From positions 1-64,000 of the forward strand of contig BPQB01000037.1 of assembly GCA_019973155.2 (NCBI GenBank): DNA of 64,000 nt, given 5' to 3'. The position numbers were made by a program, and so were the translations under genes. The DNA is from Phanerochaete sordida (taxonomy: Eukaryota > Basidiomycota > Agaricomycetes > Polyporales > Phanerochaetaceae). The notes beneath the pieces were generated by a model, which was not told the DNA's origin, made no database searches, and worked only from the letters and a program-made list of their open reading frames with translations. This document shows positions 11,654 through 23,306 of the stretch, piece by piece (within the stretch, counting starts at the first letter, position 1; each line of letters starts with the position of its first letter).

Positions 11654-12458
11654 ATGAGTCGCGGTGGACGCGGATTTAGCGGTGGTCGTGGTGGTGAGTG
11701 TGCGAGCTGGTCCGACGAGAGAGGGTGATGCTAAGTGTTGCAGGCCGCGGCGGTTTTGGCGGTGGACGGGGCGGGTACCAGCAGAGGGACATGGGCCCTC
11801 CTGAGACTGTACTTGGTGCGCAGATATTCTATATATCTAGTCTTATTATTCCTCATGCTATGCAACCGGTAGAAATGGGCTCGTTCATGCACGCCGTCGA
11901 GGACGAGATGCTCTGCCAGTCGCTCATGCCGGACAAGGTCCCGCACTTCAACGCCCCCATCTACCTCCAGAACAAGTCGCAGATCGGCAAGGTCGACGAG
12001 ATCCTCGGCCCCATCAACGAGGTCTACTTCAGCGTGAAGATGGGCGACGGCATGGTCGCGAGCTCCTTCAAGAAGGGCGACAAGGTCTACATCTCCGGCG
12101 AAAAGCTCCTCCCCATCGAGCGGTTCCTGCCCAAGCCCAAGATTGCGGGCGTCACAAGTGCGCTTGCTCTGCTCTCGCTTGAGACCCTGTCTGACTTGGA
12201 ACCCTTGCAGAAAAGCCAAGAGGCGGCCGTGGTGGTGCCGGTGGTCGCGGCGGTCGCGGCGGCCCACCAGGGCGTGGTGGTCGCGGCGGCTTCGGCGGCG
12301 GTCGGGGCGGAGGACGTGGTGGCTTCGGTGGTGGATCTGGCGGCTTTGGTGGACGTGGAGGCTTCGGTGGCGGCCGTGGTGCACCAAGGGGTGCACCGCG
12401 CGGTCGGGGCGGGTTCGGCGGTGGACGTGGTGGACGGGGCGGCTTCCGTGGCTCATAA
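11654..12458 (+). CDS. GAR1: H/ACA snoRNP subunit Gar1
   Basis: Gar1 is a core protein of box H/ACA snoRNPs, which pseudouridylate rRNA in the nucleolus together with Cbf5, Nhp2 and Nop10. Four exons, 11654-11693, 11744-11815, 11873-12157 and 12211-12458, sum to 645 nt (214 aa), the usual size. An N-terminal Gly/Arg-rich segment ([14 protein letters not shown]) is followed by the central Gar1 domain: [50 protein letters not shown] and [22 protein letters not shown]-terminal RGG domain of about 70 residues (GGRGGFGGG repeats) ends RGGFRGS. The RGG tail lies in a different frame from exon 3 until the intron at 12158-12210 is removed, which confirms that intron. Confidence 0.95.
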
Positions 12459-12803
12459 TTTTCTTGTTGTACGTCTACCCGCCTTCACTTTGCTTCATTT
12501 CGATCCTACCTCTCTTGACCCGGAAGCCACAAAAAGTGGTTATGGCGAATAACTCCGCCATCGACCTGCCGCTACGCATTAAAAAATCAGCGAGAGGTCT
12601 ATCGATGCTGTGGAAGTCAAGTTCTGCCATTCACGCAGCACTCAACAACACGTACGTTCAGACATGTTGTTCAAACCGAGGCGGACTGCATAGAGAATGG
12701 CTCCGGAGCATACGGGAGCAGCAGTGGTATAAGTGCGAATAGTGTACAACGTCCAATAGCGCTACATGAGATGATATACAGAGGATGATGACTGCATGGA
12801 ACG
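12459..12803. other. Convergent 3' spacer
   Basis: 3' flanks of GAR1 (+) and of the Mis14-like gene (-). No coding or repeat signal is seen. Confidence 0.4.
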
Positions 12804-13659
12804 CTACGGCTTCAGATTCTTGACTTCGGCAGTTGCGACCTTGAGCCTCTCGGACCGTTCGTGCTGAAGTCGCACGCTCTGCACAAAGTTGAACACGCCT
12901 GCTCGTCCAAAGCTATCAGGGATACACACCTGCTGCAGTTCGTCCACTAGCGCGAATGTCCTCCTCGCCGTATCCTCCACCTGCGCATACACCTCCTCAG
13001 GCACTGCAACACGCATCCCTGTCAGCGCTGCGCACACGGAGCACCAGAAAGCACTCACAATCCGGCGCGGGCGCGCTCGCGCCCTCGTCCGCCTGCACGG
13101 CAGCGTACTCCTCGGCCTCCGCGTCGTCGACGGCGCGCTGCGTCTCGAGGAGCTCCTGCATGAGCCGCTGCACCTCGGCGGGCTTCTCGCGGCGCTTGCG
13201 CGCGATCTCGCCGTCCCACTGCAGCCGCTGGTCCGACAGCGACCAGATGTGCCGGTCGAGGCCCTCGTCGAAGGGCTCGATGCCGCCTGTGCGCGCAAGC
13301 AAGGACTGAGTATCAGAGAAGGGCGGGGAGAGGCGGGGCGACGCACCTTGCTCGTCCGCGTCGAGCTCTTCGAAGTTGCGTCCGTTCACGCGCAGGTTGG
13401 GTTTGCACATCTCGAACGCGCGTTCGATGAACTACTGTCCATCAGCCCGCACTCAACTGAGCACACCCGTTACTGCACTTACCGCGTCCAGCGTCGCGCG
13501 CAGCCGTTCTTGTTCTGCGGGTGTGCGTCGCTCGCGCGCGAGGCGCACCTCGAGCTGTGCGCGTGCGGTGTCGGCATAGCTCTTGCGGATGCGCGCCCAG
13601 TCGTGCAGGTTGTCGACAGCAACGCGCGGCACGTCTTCACGCTCCTTTTTCGCGTCCAT
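12804..13659 (-). CDS. Mis14/Nsl1-like kinetochore protein
   Basis: This is probably a subunit of the MIS12/MIND complex, which links centromeric chromatin to the Ndc80 microtubule-binding complex. From ATG 13659 the spliced protein reads MDAKKEREDVPRVAVDNLHD, then FIERAFEMCKPNLRVNGRNF, DEQGIEPFDEGLDRHIWSLS and DQRLQWDGEIARKRREKPAE. After an acidic Glu/Ala linker come VPEEVYAQVEDTARRTFALV and a C-terminal helix, HERSERLKVATAEVKNLKP. The charged, heptad-like helices and the LDRHIWSLSDQRLQWD segment fit the fungal Mis14-like family. Four exons are visible; introns lie near 13435-13482, 13307-13347 and 13010-13060. The assignment is by overall pattern, with no catalytic signature, so it is moderate. 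Confidence 0.62.
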
Positions 13660-14082
13660 TCGGCTTTCAAAGTGTGGTTGGGGTGTGGCGGAGGTTGTGG
13701 CGAGAGACAAAGAGAGGTGTGGCGCTCAGCTCGCCTGCGCGCTCGGGCGCGCGGCACACATGAGCGAGCAGGCGATAGCGACTAGCACGCGCCGAGATAT
13801 GGATGGTTGGGGGTAACAAATTTACAGGGGGATCTAATACGTACAGGACGGGTCATGTCGCATGCGTAGTTCATTCCGAGACCTAATAGAAACAATAGCA
13901 GAGAGAAGAGTCTGGGTACGTAGATACACGCAGTCCATGCAGAATTCCCGAATCATTACAGCTTCTTATAAATGGCATTATCGAGAGGGGTCGGCCTCAC
14001 GCGAGGGGACGCTCAGTGGTCCCGCGACTTCCTGGCAGCACACCATGAGGGGTGGTCGTTCGCGGACGGATCGCACGGTGGC
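13660..14082. other. Promoter of Mis14-like gene and 3' flank of BAR gene
   Basis: This spacer between two genes in the same orientation has no coding evidence. Confidence 0.4.
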
Positions 14083-15268
14083 TCACCGGTACTCGCCCTC
14101 TGCCGCAACGCTGAGCTCCTCGATCTCGCCCTGCACGCTCGAAAGCGCTTCTGCGGCAGAGGCGTAGAAGATCAGCTGCGGGAGGCACCGTCAGATGCAC
14201 CTATGCTGCGAGGTTACGTATGACTTACCTGTGACTTGACGAGCTCGTTCAGGTTCTTGAGGGGCTCGGGCTGCAAGGCCTGATTAGAGACAGAAATAGG
14301 TAGAAGTGAGTAAAACGTACGTTATCGAGCACGGCCTTCATGAGGGTGATAGCAACCTCGGTCTTCTGCACAAGATCGTCCTCGGCGTTCTCGACCTCAA
14401 TGCGCGCAGCTTCTTGCTTGGTCGGTCCGGCGGTCTTGAGACTACGAGACACGTCTAAGCGACTGCTGAGGATAATGGTCGTAGAACCTACGTCTGCTTG
14501 GCAGCATCAAGCTCTAGCCTGCTCACACGGACCGCGCCGCGTGCCTTCATAGCAATAGCGATAGAGTTGGAGAGGGTGATCTGCCAGGGCGCGAGGAACT
14601 TCGTCTTGATGTCTGCGTCCTGCTGGACACGGGCGTCGGCGATCTTCTCCCAAGCACCCGCGTAGCCCACGAGGGCCTTGCCAAACTTGTCCTGGTCGGC
14701 ATTCGGGATCGTCTGGAGGACAGACGCAGCCTGCGTAGCGGCGCGACCGAACGCGTGCGGGAGCGTCTTGTGCTGGTGCTGGGGCGGTGTCGTTGGTGCA
14801 GGCGCGGGGAGGTTCGTGCCTTTCAGGTTCGCGGCGGCGAAGTTCGTGATGCCCTGGCCGATACTCGTGCCGAGCTCGGTGATCGACTCCTGGATCGCGG
14901 CGGGGTAATCGTACGTCTCGCTCTCGTAGACCTTGGCGACCCTATACAATGAATGTCAGCTTACTGGTACGCCTGTGGCAACTGTCAGACGCACTTGAGC
15001 AGCGCGAGATGCGCCTGACGAAGTGCATCCACGCGAGCCTCGAGATCCTTGTACTCTGCCGATCAACAGCTGTCAGGAGCGACGTCTTTGCACGACGCGC
15101 GGTATGCGCACCTTGCGGAAGCTCAGTGATGTCTTCAGCAGCGACCTGGCCCAGTCGCTCCTTGGTTGCCTGCACGGTCGAGCTGAGGCCGCGGGACAGC
15201 TTGTTCGCTGATTGTCCCAAATTCAGGCCCGCGAGCCCGGACTGCAGTGATTTCCAGCTGGCTGCCAT
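14083..15268 (-). CDS. Gvp36-type BAR-domain protein
   Basis: This is a BAR-domain protein of the fungal Gvp36 group (BAR_2). Such proteins dimerise into a curved helical scaffold on Golgi and endosomal membranes and act in vesicle traffic and endocytosis. Spliced from ATG 15268: MAASWKSLQSGLAGLNLGQS, QATKERLGQVAAEDITELPQ, EYKDLEARVDALRQAHLALL, VAKVYESETYDYPAAIQES, then FGKALVGYAGAWEKIADARV and FLAPWQITLSNSIAIAMKAR. Charged C-terminal helices follow (QEAARIEVENAEDDLVQKTE), with the end at VAAEGEYR and TGA 14083-14085. The almost uninterrupted amphipathic helix content fits the fold. Six or so exons are separated by introns of about 50 nt. The gene is divergent from PUP1, with 234 bp between starts. 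Confidence 0.85.
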
Positions 15269-15502
15269 GTCAAGAGAAGGTTGGGAGAGGTATGAAGACT
15301 CTATCTTGGCTGGTCGTGGGGGCTTAGGACAAGAACGAAGTGCGCAGCGAGGCGGATGATGAGGGCAAAGCGACGGGCAGTGTACGCCAATTGACGCCAG
15401 CATGGTCTTGCCAAGCGCCCACCTGACGCGTGCGTGCATGTGCGTACGCGTACTCTCATTCACCTCGACCACCAACTCCTCCGTCGTCCGCTTCCACTCA
15501 CC

Positions 15503-16473
15503 ATGGCGTCGGCATCTGTATACCGCGGGGCTGGATTTGACTTCTCAAACACTGTACGGTGCGTCTGGCAGCGAGTGGGAATGTGCCGCAGGATCTGAAG
15601 GAAAGTCCAGGAACTCCTTCCTCGAGCAGCGAGGCGTCCCGCTGCCCAAGGCTACGAGCACAGGAACGACCATCGTCGGCTGCTTGTTCAAAGATGGCAT
15701 AGTTCTTGGTGCGGATACTCGTGCGACAGAGGGCCCCATCGTCGCAGACAAGAACTGCGAGAAGGTGCGAGCTTCTGCAGTACGACCCCATGCGATGTCT
15801 GACGCTCCCTGCTAGATTCACTTCATTTCTGACAACATCCGCTGCTGCGGTGCAGGAACAGCAGCAGATACCGAGTTTACCACTGCGCTCATTGCCTCGA
15901 ATATGGAGATGCACGCACTGTCGACGGGCCGCAAGCCGCGAGTAGTGACCGCCATGACCATGCTCAAGCAGATGCTCTACCGGTGCGTGCCCATTTTCTG
16001 CAGACTTGCCTCCATTCTTACACCTACTTAGATACCAAGGACACATCGGCGCCGCCCTCGTCCTTGGTGGCGTGGACGCGACGGGCCCGCAGCTCTTCAC
16101 GATCCACCCACACGGTTCTACGGACAAGCTGCCGTACGTGACGATGGGCTCGGGCAGTCTCGCAGCGATGGCGGTGTTCGAGGCGGGCTGGAAGCCGGAC
16201 ATGGAGCGGCAGGAGGCGCTCGACCTCGTCACCGCCGCGATCTCGGCGGGTATCTTCAACGATCTCGGCTCGGGCAGCAACGTCGACGCGTGCGTGATCA
16301 CCGCGGACCGCACCGAGATGCTGCGCAACTTCGTGAAGCCGAACGAGCGTGTCGAGAAGGAGCGCCGCTACGTCTTCCGCCGCGGCACCACTGCGTACAA
16401 GTCTGAGCAGATCCGCAGCCTTGTCGTTGAGGAGACTGTCACGCGCACCGGCGAGGCGATGGACACCAGCTAG
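15503..16473 (+). CDS. PUP1: 20S proteasome subunit beta-2 (trypsin-like)
   Basis: This is the catalytic beta-2 subunit (Pup1/PSMB7) of the 20S proteasome, carrying trypsin-like activity. Exon 1 ([19 protein letters not shown]) and the start of exon 2 encode a propeptide that is removed at [11 protein letters not shown], exposing the N-terminal Thr nucleophile. The mature part shows [20 protein letters not shown] (catalytic Asp17 and Lys33 equivalents), [36 protein letters not shown] and [16 protein letters not shown]. The C-terminal extension ending [10 protein letters not shown] is the beta-2 arm that wraps around beta-3. Four exons are visible, with introns near 15559-15610, 15764-15814 and 15984-16032. 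The length is typical. Confidence 0.97.
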
Positions 16474-16925
16474 AGTGTAGGCACATAATTGGACATGTAC
16501 ATTAATTCCTTCTCTGTATGCAGGCCTGCCTCGACTGAAGCGATGACCGACACTTTGTCACTGCAAAGCTTTGCTTACCTGGCCGAGGTATAGAGGAGCA
16601 TGTCGCGATGGCTGGCCGGTGCTCAGCGCTGGGACTACTCCTCGAGTGAAGGGCTGGAAGTCATAATCTTCGTATCGAGGATCGAAATCCTCAACATAGC
16701 TCGTTGAGAGCTGTAGGATGGCTCAGCTCGCGGCCTTTCGGAGATCTAGCCAAGTCTCGCTGCTAGATGGTGGTCATAAAGTCAAATTCATTATGAATGC
16801 GTGATATCGTAATGCCCAAACGGATATCTGAATCCTATGCGAATAGTACACAAATCCAAAATTCCTGGTTGCGGACATGTCATACACGCCACAAAGTCCG
16901 TCTGACGGCCCATTAAGGTACCGTT
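16474..16925. other. Convergent 3' spacer
   Basis: Lies between PUP1 (+) and the lysine-catabolism gene (-). No ORF or repeat of note. Confidence 0.4.
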
Positions 16926-19900
16926 CTACACGACCAGCCCACGAGCCTCTGCCAGCGCCCGCTCAACACGGCCGCCTCCCCCCGGCACCTTCCGACGCGA
17001 CACGCCCTCGCGCATGCCCAAGCCGGCCTGCTCGAGTCCAGCAAGCACGCGCGCCCAGATCTCGCGCTCAACGCCAGGCCCGCACACGCCGCGCGTGCGG
17101 ACGGCGCCGTCGAGCACCGCGCGGGCGGCGAACGCGAGCGGCATGCCGACCGTGCGCGCCATCGCGGACGCGCGGGCGTCGCCGTACGCGACGAGCGTCG
17201 ACGTGTGCACCTCCTCCTCGTCCGCGGGCGCGTGCCCCGGCAGCGCGGCCGGGCGCGCGACGAGCTCGTGCTGCAGCACGACGAGGTCGCGTTCGCCGGG
17301 GTGGTACCGCAGCTGGTGCGCGAGCACGGTCGCGAAGAGGTCGATCGGCGCGGCGGGGGCGGACGGGACGGGGGTCGTGAGTGGGTGCGCGCTCTCGGGG
17401 AGGAGGCCCAGCCAGGAGAGCGCGTCGATAACTTCCGTAGCCTCGGATTTGGACATGATGTTAAGCAGCGCAGACGCGAACGACGCGGCATCGTTCGGGA
17501 TCGGAGTGCCGAGCTTTGCGCTGAGCACCTCGCGCGGCAGGTCGAACCAGTGCTGTAGCTTGACTTGACGGTCGACGTCGAGGAGACCAATGCTCTTGAA
17601 TGAGTGCATAAGGGACGAGAAGCCAGGGTACCTGATTCCCCGGTTAGTCAGTGTGTATCAATGAGCTCAGTCGAGTACTTACCGTATGGTTCCCCGGACC
17701 AAGGTCCTCAAATCTTCCAGCTTGCCCAGAGAATAGACGTCCGCATAGTGTAAGCTATCACGGTTGGCGATACCCTCCAGCTTGAGCACATCGGACACCG
17801 GTAAGTGAGGGAAGCCCTCCTTCAAGATATCCTTGCCCTCAATCTCTTGCAGCTTTGCCGATCATCAGCACCATGCCTGTCCACAGACAAGAACCGTGCG
17901 CACCTCGCCCCATAGCTTGAATCGCGCGCCGTTCAGCGCAGCACCAAGCACCCCGCGCGGGCTCCAGCTAAACTTGTACTTGAGCGGGACGCCCTCGGCG
18001 TGCTCGGGCGCGGGCAGGCCGCCGCAGAACGACGTGAAGGACGTCACGCGCTTGTGCTCCTGTTGCAGCTTCGAGAGGAGCGCGATGGCGGAACAGTGGT
18101 CGATGCCGGGGTCAAGCCCGATCTCGTTGAGGAGGACCACATCCGCAGCGACAGCACTAGGCGGCGTCAGTACGAGTACGACGGGCAGGGCGAGGGGACC
18201 TACCGCTCGTGCAAGCTACGCATGGCAGGCGAGATGTAGGATGCGGTAACGAGGTGCTTCTTGTGTTCCAGGCACAGCTCTGCGACGGCTGGGTGGAATG
18301 GCACAGGGAGCAAGCTGTGGTGGCGTGAGCAGAGGCCTCTTAACCGGAGTCGGGACACTGACCTGACGACAAGGTCCGCTTCCTTGACAAGCTGTCCGAC
18401 CCGTTGCAGGTCGCTCATGTCGATGCGTACAGCTGACGCATTTGCGTGGTGCGCTGTCAGCCGTTTCGCCTCGTCGAGAACATTGCTCGCTGGTGCGCCT
18501 TGTCAGTCTTGCGTAACAGCGCACGAATAAGTCACGTACCGACAACGAGCTCAACATCGCCATGTCTCGCAATCTCGTCCACAGCAGGGCCCGCGACCAT
18601 CCCGCTCCCGAGTACAAGCACCTTCTTTTTGGGTGCCGCGCTCGTCGCCGTGCTCGCCTGGGCTTGCGCGCGCCAGGCGCCGAGGGGGCCGTCCTCGAGC
18701 CAGCGGTGGCGCTCTGTAAGGACGCCGCCCTTGGCGATGGTAGCCCGCTCGAGGGCATGTGCCTTGGCGCGCTCTTCGCCGCAAACGATGGGCGCGCCGC
18801 TGTAGCTCGCGAGGAGCGTGCTCAGGTACGGGCGGAGCACGTCCGAGAAGTGCTGTGACGCGTCGCGCGAGAGCGCTGTGGGGAGGATGTCGACGGCCAT
18901 CATCGTGATCTCGGGTAGGTGGGACGGGAGAGACGATGGGCGCGTCTTGAAGAAGGGGTCGCTCAGCGTCGAGTGCCGCGGTAGGAACTCAAGCCCGCCC
19001 TCGATGTCGCAACTGATGTCGCCGACGCAGGTGAAGCGTCCTGGGCCGACGCCCCGAGCGGCTTCCAGAGCGAGTCGAAGATGCTCGTTCGTCATCATTC
19101 TCGGGTAGCCTCCAGCCCAGCCAGCGCCGTGAACGAGTAGCGTGAGGTATGGGGCGATCTGTCGGCATGCATATAGTCAACACGACTGATGCGATGGACG
19201 AGCCTGCCTCGCACAACAGCAAAAACCCAGGCAGGACGCCTCATGACGGACCTTCTGGTGGAATACCGAATCATACTGATCTGGGTTCGCATAGTAATGT
19301 GTGCGATCGTAAGGCTGGGCGTCCGCGCGCACAAAGTAATCTTTCGGTAGCGCATGCACGACGTAGATCTGAGTATATGCACGCGTCAGCAGCCTATAAT
19401 GCGCATATATGCTTTTGACTCGCCTTGTGCAGATCGGTATCTAGACTCCAGGGCGCAAACCGGCGTCAACCACGACTCTCGCCTTCAACAGAAAACACCA
19501 ACCTGGGTCACGTACGAGCCGTGGCAAGTCCTCGACGCGCACCTGCTGGTGCGGGAGCTCTGCCAAGAGGTCTAACGCGCCCTGTGCGACCTTTCCTGTG
19601 CTGCAGATCCCGTATGGTCAGCTCTAGCACAGCGAGTCGGTGCACGTTCGACGCATACCCGGTAACGCAGATCACGACCGGCCCGAGGTACGCAGGGGTG
19701 CCTTCGGACGCTATGCGGTCGCCGACAAGCGTACGCAGCGCGGCCATGAGTGTGCGGAGGCAAGGCTGCGTGTGTGGGCGGGGCGTAGACTGTTGAAGCG
19801 TTAGCATGGCGCGCGACGGTGTGCTGGCTTGGTGCACGCACGAGAAATGGCGAGGCGACGCCCTGCTCTAGCAACGCGTGTGCTAGTGCCGCGAGTGACT

Positions 19901-20566
19901 CAAGGGCTCCGGCAACTACAAGTGACGATCAGTCGATGTTGTGGGCAGGATACCGGCTGGACTGACCTCCGGCGTACCAGCCGAAGCCGACGGTTCGCTT
20001 TCCGCTTTCGTCGGTGAGCAGCTCGTAGTCTATGAGCGTTGGCCGAAGCGGGTCTATATGACCAGCCGGGGCAGTCGGAGGGTTCAAGAACTTGGACAGA
20101 AGTTCCATGTTGTACTCTTGGCCCTTGTGTGTATGCGAGAACTTGAGATGCGTGCGGGGCACTGTACGCCCGGACAGTGGCAGCGGATCCGTAAGGACTT
20201 CCTCGAGAGGAGTCTCCTTGATGCCAATAATGACATGCGCAGGCGACAGTGTCTCTTGCGGGACTGCGCCAGCCTTGACAGAGGTTAGTACGAGACAAGT
20301 GGGAGCCGGAACAGGCGGCGCACCTCCTGCAGCTCGCGCATCGTGAACACTCTCCGCTCACATGGCTGCACGACGACGTTCACGCCTTCCTTCGTCACCA
20401 GCTCGTTGATAGCTTCCGGCGTGAGCGGGCAGCGGCGCTCCCAGATCCGAGACGGGTCCTCTCGACGGATGCCGATGGTGAGGCCGTTCGAGACGGAGCG
20501 GGTCTGCACATGCGAACGTGGACCGCGGGCCTTGAGCAGAAGCGGTGCTCGACGAAGAATAGTCAT
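16926..20566 (-). CDS. Bifunctional lysine-ketoglutarate reductase / saccharopine dehydrogenase
   Basis: This is an animal/plant-type alpha-aminoadipic semialdehyde synthase (AASS, LKR/SDH) in one polypeptide. In those lineages it degrades lysine through saccharopine in mitochondria. MTILRRAPLLLKARGPRSH looks like a mitochondrial presequence. The LKR half has TIGIRREDPSRIWERRCPLT, VVVQPCERRVFTMRE, HVIIGIKETPLEEVL, LKFSHTHKGQEYNMELL and VYVVHALPKDYFVRADAQPY. A linker resembling the AASS interdomain (FTCVGDISCDIEGGLEFLPR) leads to the SDH half with a Rossmann motif, KVLVLGSGMVAGPAVDEIAR, then SLLPVPFHPAVAELCLEHKK, NEIGLDPGIDHCSAIALLSK and SFCGGLPAPEHAEGVPLKYK, ending in the C-terminal domain. 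About ten introns of about 50 nt are needed. Yeast encodes these activities as separate Lys1 and Lys9 proteins. Confidence 0.92.
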
Positions 20567-21666
20567 GACGGATCAGCTGAAGGCAGAGGGCACCCAATAC
20601 GCGGTGGTGGTGGTCAGAGCGAAAGCGTCTCAGTCGAGAGATGCGGTGTCTGCAGGCGCGTCGGCGATGGTGCGTTCGACGGTCGCAAGTAGAGGGTCGT
20701 TGGTCCGTGGCCCGTTTGGCGGTACTTATAGCGTCGTCGAGAGCGTCATGCGCCAGCACAGGCGGGCGCGGTCACCAGATGAAATAGAGCTTGATCCGAC
20801 CGGACCTCAGGACAGAACGCGCCAAGCGACGACAAGGGCGCCGTGCTCGTGGTCAGAGATAACGACGTCGAGGAAGAGTGCAAACAAGCGTGTCGCTGAG
20901 GTCGAGCAAGACGAAAAGACAAAAGCTGGTCCATGGCTGTGATCGCGGTAGGAAGAGACGCGTCGCGTCTCGACTCTCCGCAGCCAGAGCGTCTTGGCGC
21001 GCGCCAGCCTCCAGAGCATACACAGTATGTATTTCGATCTACAATTTTACAAATTCCAGGGCTTGTCGAAGTCCGGGTCCGTACTAGTGTGATATCAAGG
21101 TTAGGCCTCGGCATACTAGTGGAGGAGTCCGCCGTGATGCGTCGAAACATCTGCAAGCTGTATGACAAGATACGCCACACGCAGAAGCCTGGCGTAGTTA
21201 TCATCAGTGTATGTAAGCTAGGATGCGCTGATCACTATCACCTTCGACGCCACATATTGTACGAACAGTGTACCCAGCTCATTGGGAATGCTGAAGAGGC
21301 GTCGAGATCGACCTGCTCTTGCGACAGAAAGCGCGAAACAGAGATAGCTCTGGATGAGGATCTATGTACGAAGTTCTGCCCACGCGGCATCCGGGAGCGT
21401 GGCCTCGCGAGGCTTACGACGAGCAATGTGCTGGATAGAACCAATCTCGAGGAGCGAAAATTGGCAGAGGCTGTTGGTCGGAGTGCTTAGCACAGGGCCA
21501 GGCGAAATACAATACAAGGACTCGGACATAAGTCATTGTAGAGATTCAACAGCTGGGAGCATTAAGAGAATACAGCAATGCTACGCTCCTTATCATGCAT
21601 GCTCACCTTTCGTTGAGTGCTTTCCCATCATCGTCGCGCTGGAGACCAGTGCGAGTAACGTGAGCA
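20567..21666. other. Intergenic, about 1.1 kb, no gene recognised
   Basis: The left part is the AASS-like promoter; CTATAAG on the minus strand near 20724-20730 is a possible TATA box about 160 bp upstream. The rest has only short frames without recognisable family. A 30-bp segment at 21557-21586 duplicates the 3' end of the neighbouring HNH-like gene. Confidence 0.45.
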
Positions 21667-21691
21667 TTAAGAGAATACAGCAATGCTACGC
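21557..21691. repeat. 30-bp direct repeat, 105-bp period
   Basis: The same 30 bases occur at 21557-21586 and 21662-21691 (beginning GAGCATTAAGAG, ending CAATGCTACGC). The second copy contains the last codons and the TAA stop of the HNH-like gene. The first is a stranded duplicate just downstream of it. The sequence between the copies is unrelated. Confidence 0.85.
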
Positions 21692-22975
21692 ATCTTCTCC
21701 AAGAGTATCCCGCTGGACGAGCCGTCCTCTGCTAGGACCTGCAAGTCCTCAGCATCACAGTCAATTTTGTCCATATACTCTGCTGCTCCTGACATGTTGA
21801 CCGCCCTTGCGCATGCTGCATGCAACGCTAACAGCGCCGGATCAGGAAGAGGAAGCGTCTCTTCATCGACATCCTTGACGTGGACCCAGAAGCGCACAGT
21901 GCGCTCTTTGATGTCAGAGGGCATGAGAAGTTGATCAGACACACATATGTTGTACTAAAGCAAATGTGTGTGGGTAGATATCTGAGAGTGATGTGCAAGG
22001 GGCGCACCTCGTGTGGTGTGCCGGTGCCCTCAAGCCAAAGGGACAAATCGTCGAATAGGTCGTGCAGTTGCATGGACATGGTGAGGACGTTGGAGAGATG
22101 GTGTATGCCATTTAGTGTCGAAACCGAGCGCACCAAGGAGCCCAATCCAAAGGACTCGAGCACCGAGAGGACTTTTCCTGTATACTCGCGCTATGACGGG
22201 GCAAGCTGTTAGTTATCGTTCACGTAGTATGTGATAGAACATGCGTTGTCGTTGCATTCGGGATCTTCAGGGTCGACATTTTGCAATGTAGACTCGGACA
22301 GGATGTAGCAGCAATTGGTGGTTACCATTCGAAGAGCACTCTGTTTGAGCTCCGGAAGGCGGCTGACTGAGGTTCTGTCATAGCCGTAGTTGCCGCTGAG
22401 CATACAACAAAAGCCGTCACGAGCCAGGGCCTAGGCGGGCGCAGTAAGCTTACAAGGTGCGAAGGACAACTTTCGACGCTTACACGGTTCTTGACCGATT
22501 CATGATCCTTGCCTGAGCCGTCAAGGGCATCTTTCAGCATGTCTTCCAGAGTCGTGAACGAAGGTCGCGAAGGGTGTTGAGATGGAGGCGGTAATGAGCC
22601 CTTAGACTTCCGGACTGAGTCGTTCAGATGTTGAAGAAAGTTTGACCAGGAACAAACAGGAGACTTACAAGCACGCAGCAGGTGGACTCGGTACATTTCG
22701 CCAAGCTCGTAGACCGCGGAGTCAACTTGCCCAGTTAGCGGCGACCGCACCCCCTTCGAGACCTGTTTGATTGCTGACAGCTTCAAAGTCCCTCTGAAGT
22801 CGTGCAGCGCGATCATGAGAAAGCCTATGACCCTGGCATGCATGAGGTCCATATCGCTTCCAGTGGCGCGTCGTTCGGCATCCAAAACCGAGTTGTAGGC
22901 ACTCTGGATATAAGGATCAACATAGGAAGGACCCATGCTTGTCTCGGAGAGAGGAGGTAACGGGAGGGAAGGCAT
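21667..22975 (-). CDS. HNH-fold nuclease-like protein, copy A
   Basis: This is a member of the large fungal HNH_2-type family, whose function is not established. Spliced from ATG 22975: MPSLPLPPLSETSMGPSYVD, HARVIGFLMIALHDFRGTLK, a Ser/Pro linker (KSKGSLPPPSQHPSRPSFTT), ARDGFCCMLSGNYGYDRTSV, TTNCCYILSESTLQNVDPED, HHLSNVLTMSMQLHDLFDDL and a conserved C-terminal part, LPLPDPALLALHAACARAVN then MSGAAEYM. In relatives as I know them, the second core motif contains His (C-H-I-L-S-E-S); here it is C-Y-I-L-S-E-S. The later His (LHDLFD) remains. Nuclease activity is therefore doubtful. About five exons. Copy B lies at 26365-27711 in the same orientation. Confidence 0.75.
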
Positions 22976-23306
22976 TGTTGACGAGGCGTATTATAAGACG
23001 GTAAGAGACAGAGGAGCGGTCAAGCTTCAAGCTTCAAGCTTCAAAGCTTCAAGCTTCAAGCTTTCAAGTGGCGCGCACGCCCGCGCACGTGACTCTGAAG
23101 GATACATGATTGAAAATTCAATATCTCCTCCAGTCCGCTTCATGTTCGCCACGCAATCTGTGCCGGTCCGAGGCAGCCTGATCCAGATTGCACCCGGCGT
23201 AGATCTCGAATTTTCAGCCTGGCTCCAGAGTCCATTGATGGGTAATAAAATTCGAATTCGAATTGAACCGCCGTATATACCAACACCTTTCGTCCACTCG
23301 GCCACC
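22976..23306. repeat. Heptamer satellite and left arm of inverted repeat
   Basis: At 23020-23068 a 7-bp unit, TTCAAGC, is repeated about six times with one or two single-base insertions. It lies in the promoter of HNH copy A. At 23247-23262 there is a short palindromic run of TTCGAA. At 23262-23292 lies the left copy of a 31-bp inverted repeat whose partner is at 26339-26369. No coding sequence. Confidence 0.75.
23262..23292 (+). repeat. 31-bp inverted repeat, left arm
   Basis: Matches the reverse complement of 26339-26369 at 27 of 31 positions; the shared core is CGTATATACCAACACCT. All four differences are transitions. It begins 15 bp beyond the stop of MFS copy 1. Confidence 0.85.

Noticed and set aside
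12143..12742. Arg/Trp-rich frame at the end of GAR1 as separate gene
   Set aside because: It is the alternate frame of the RGG-coding exon; the spliced GAR1 frame accounts for the sequence.
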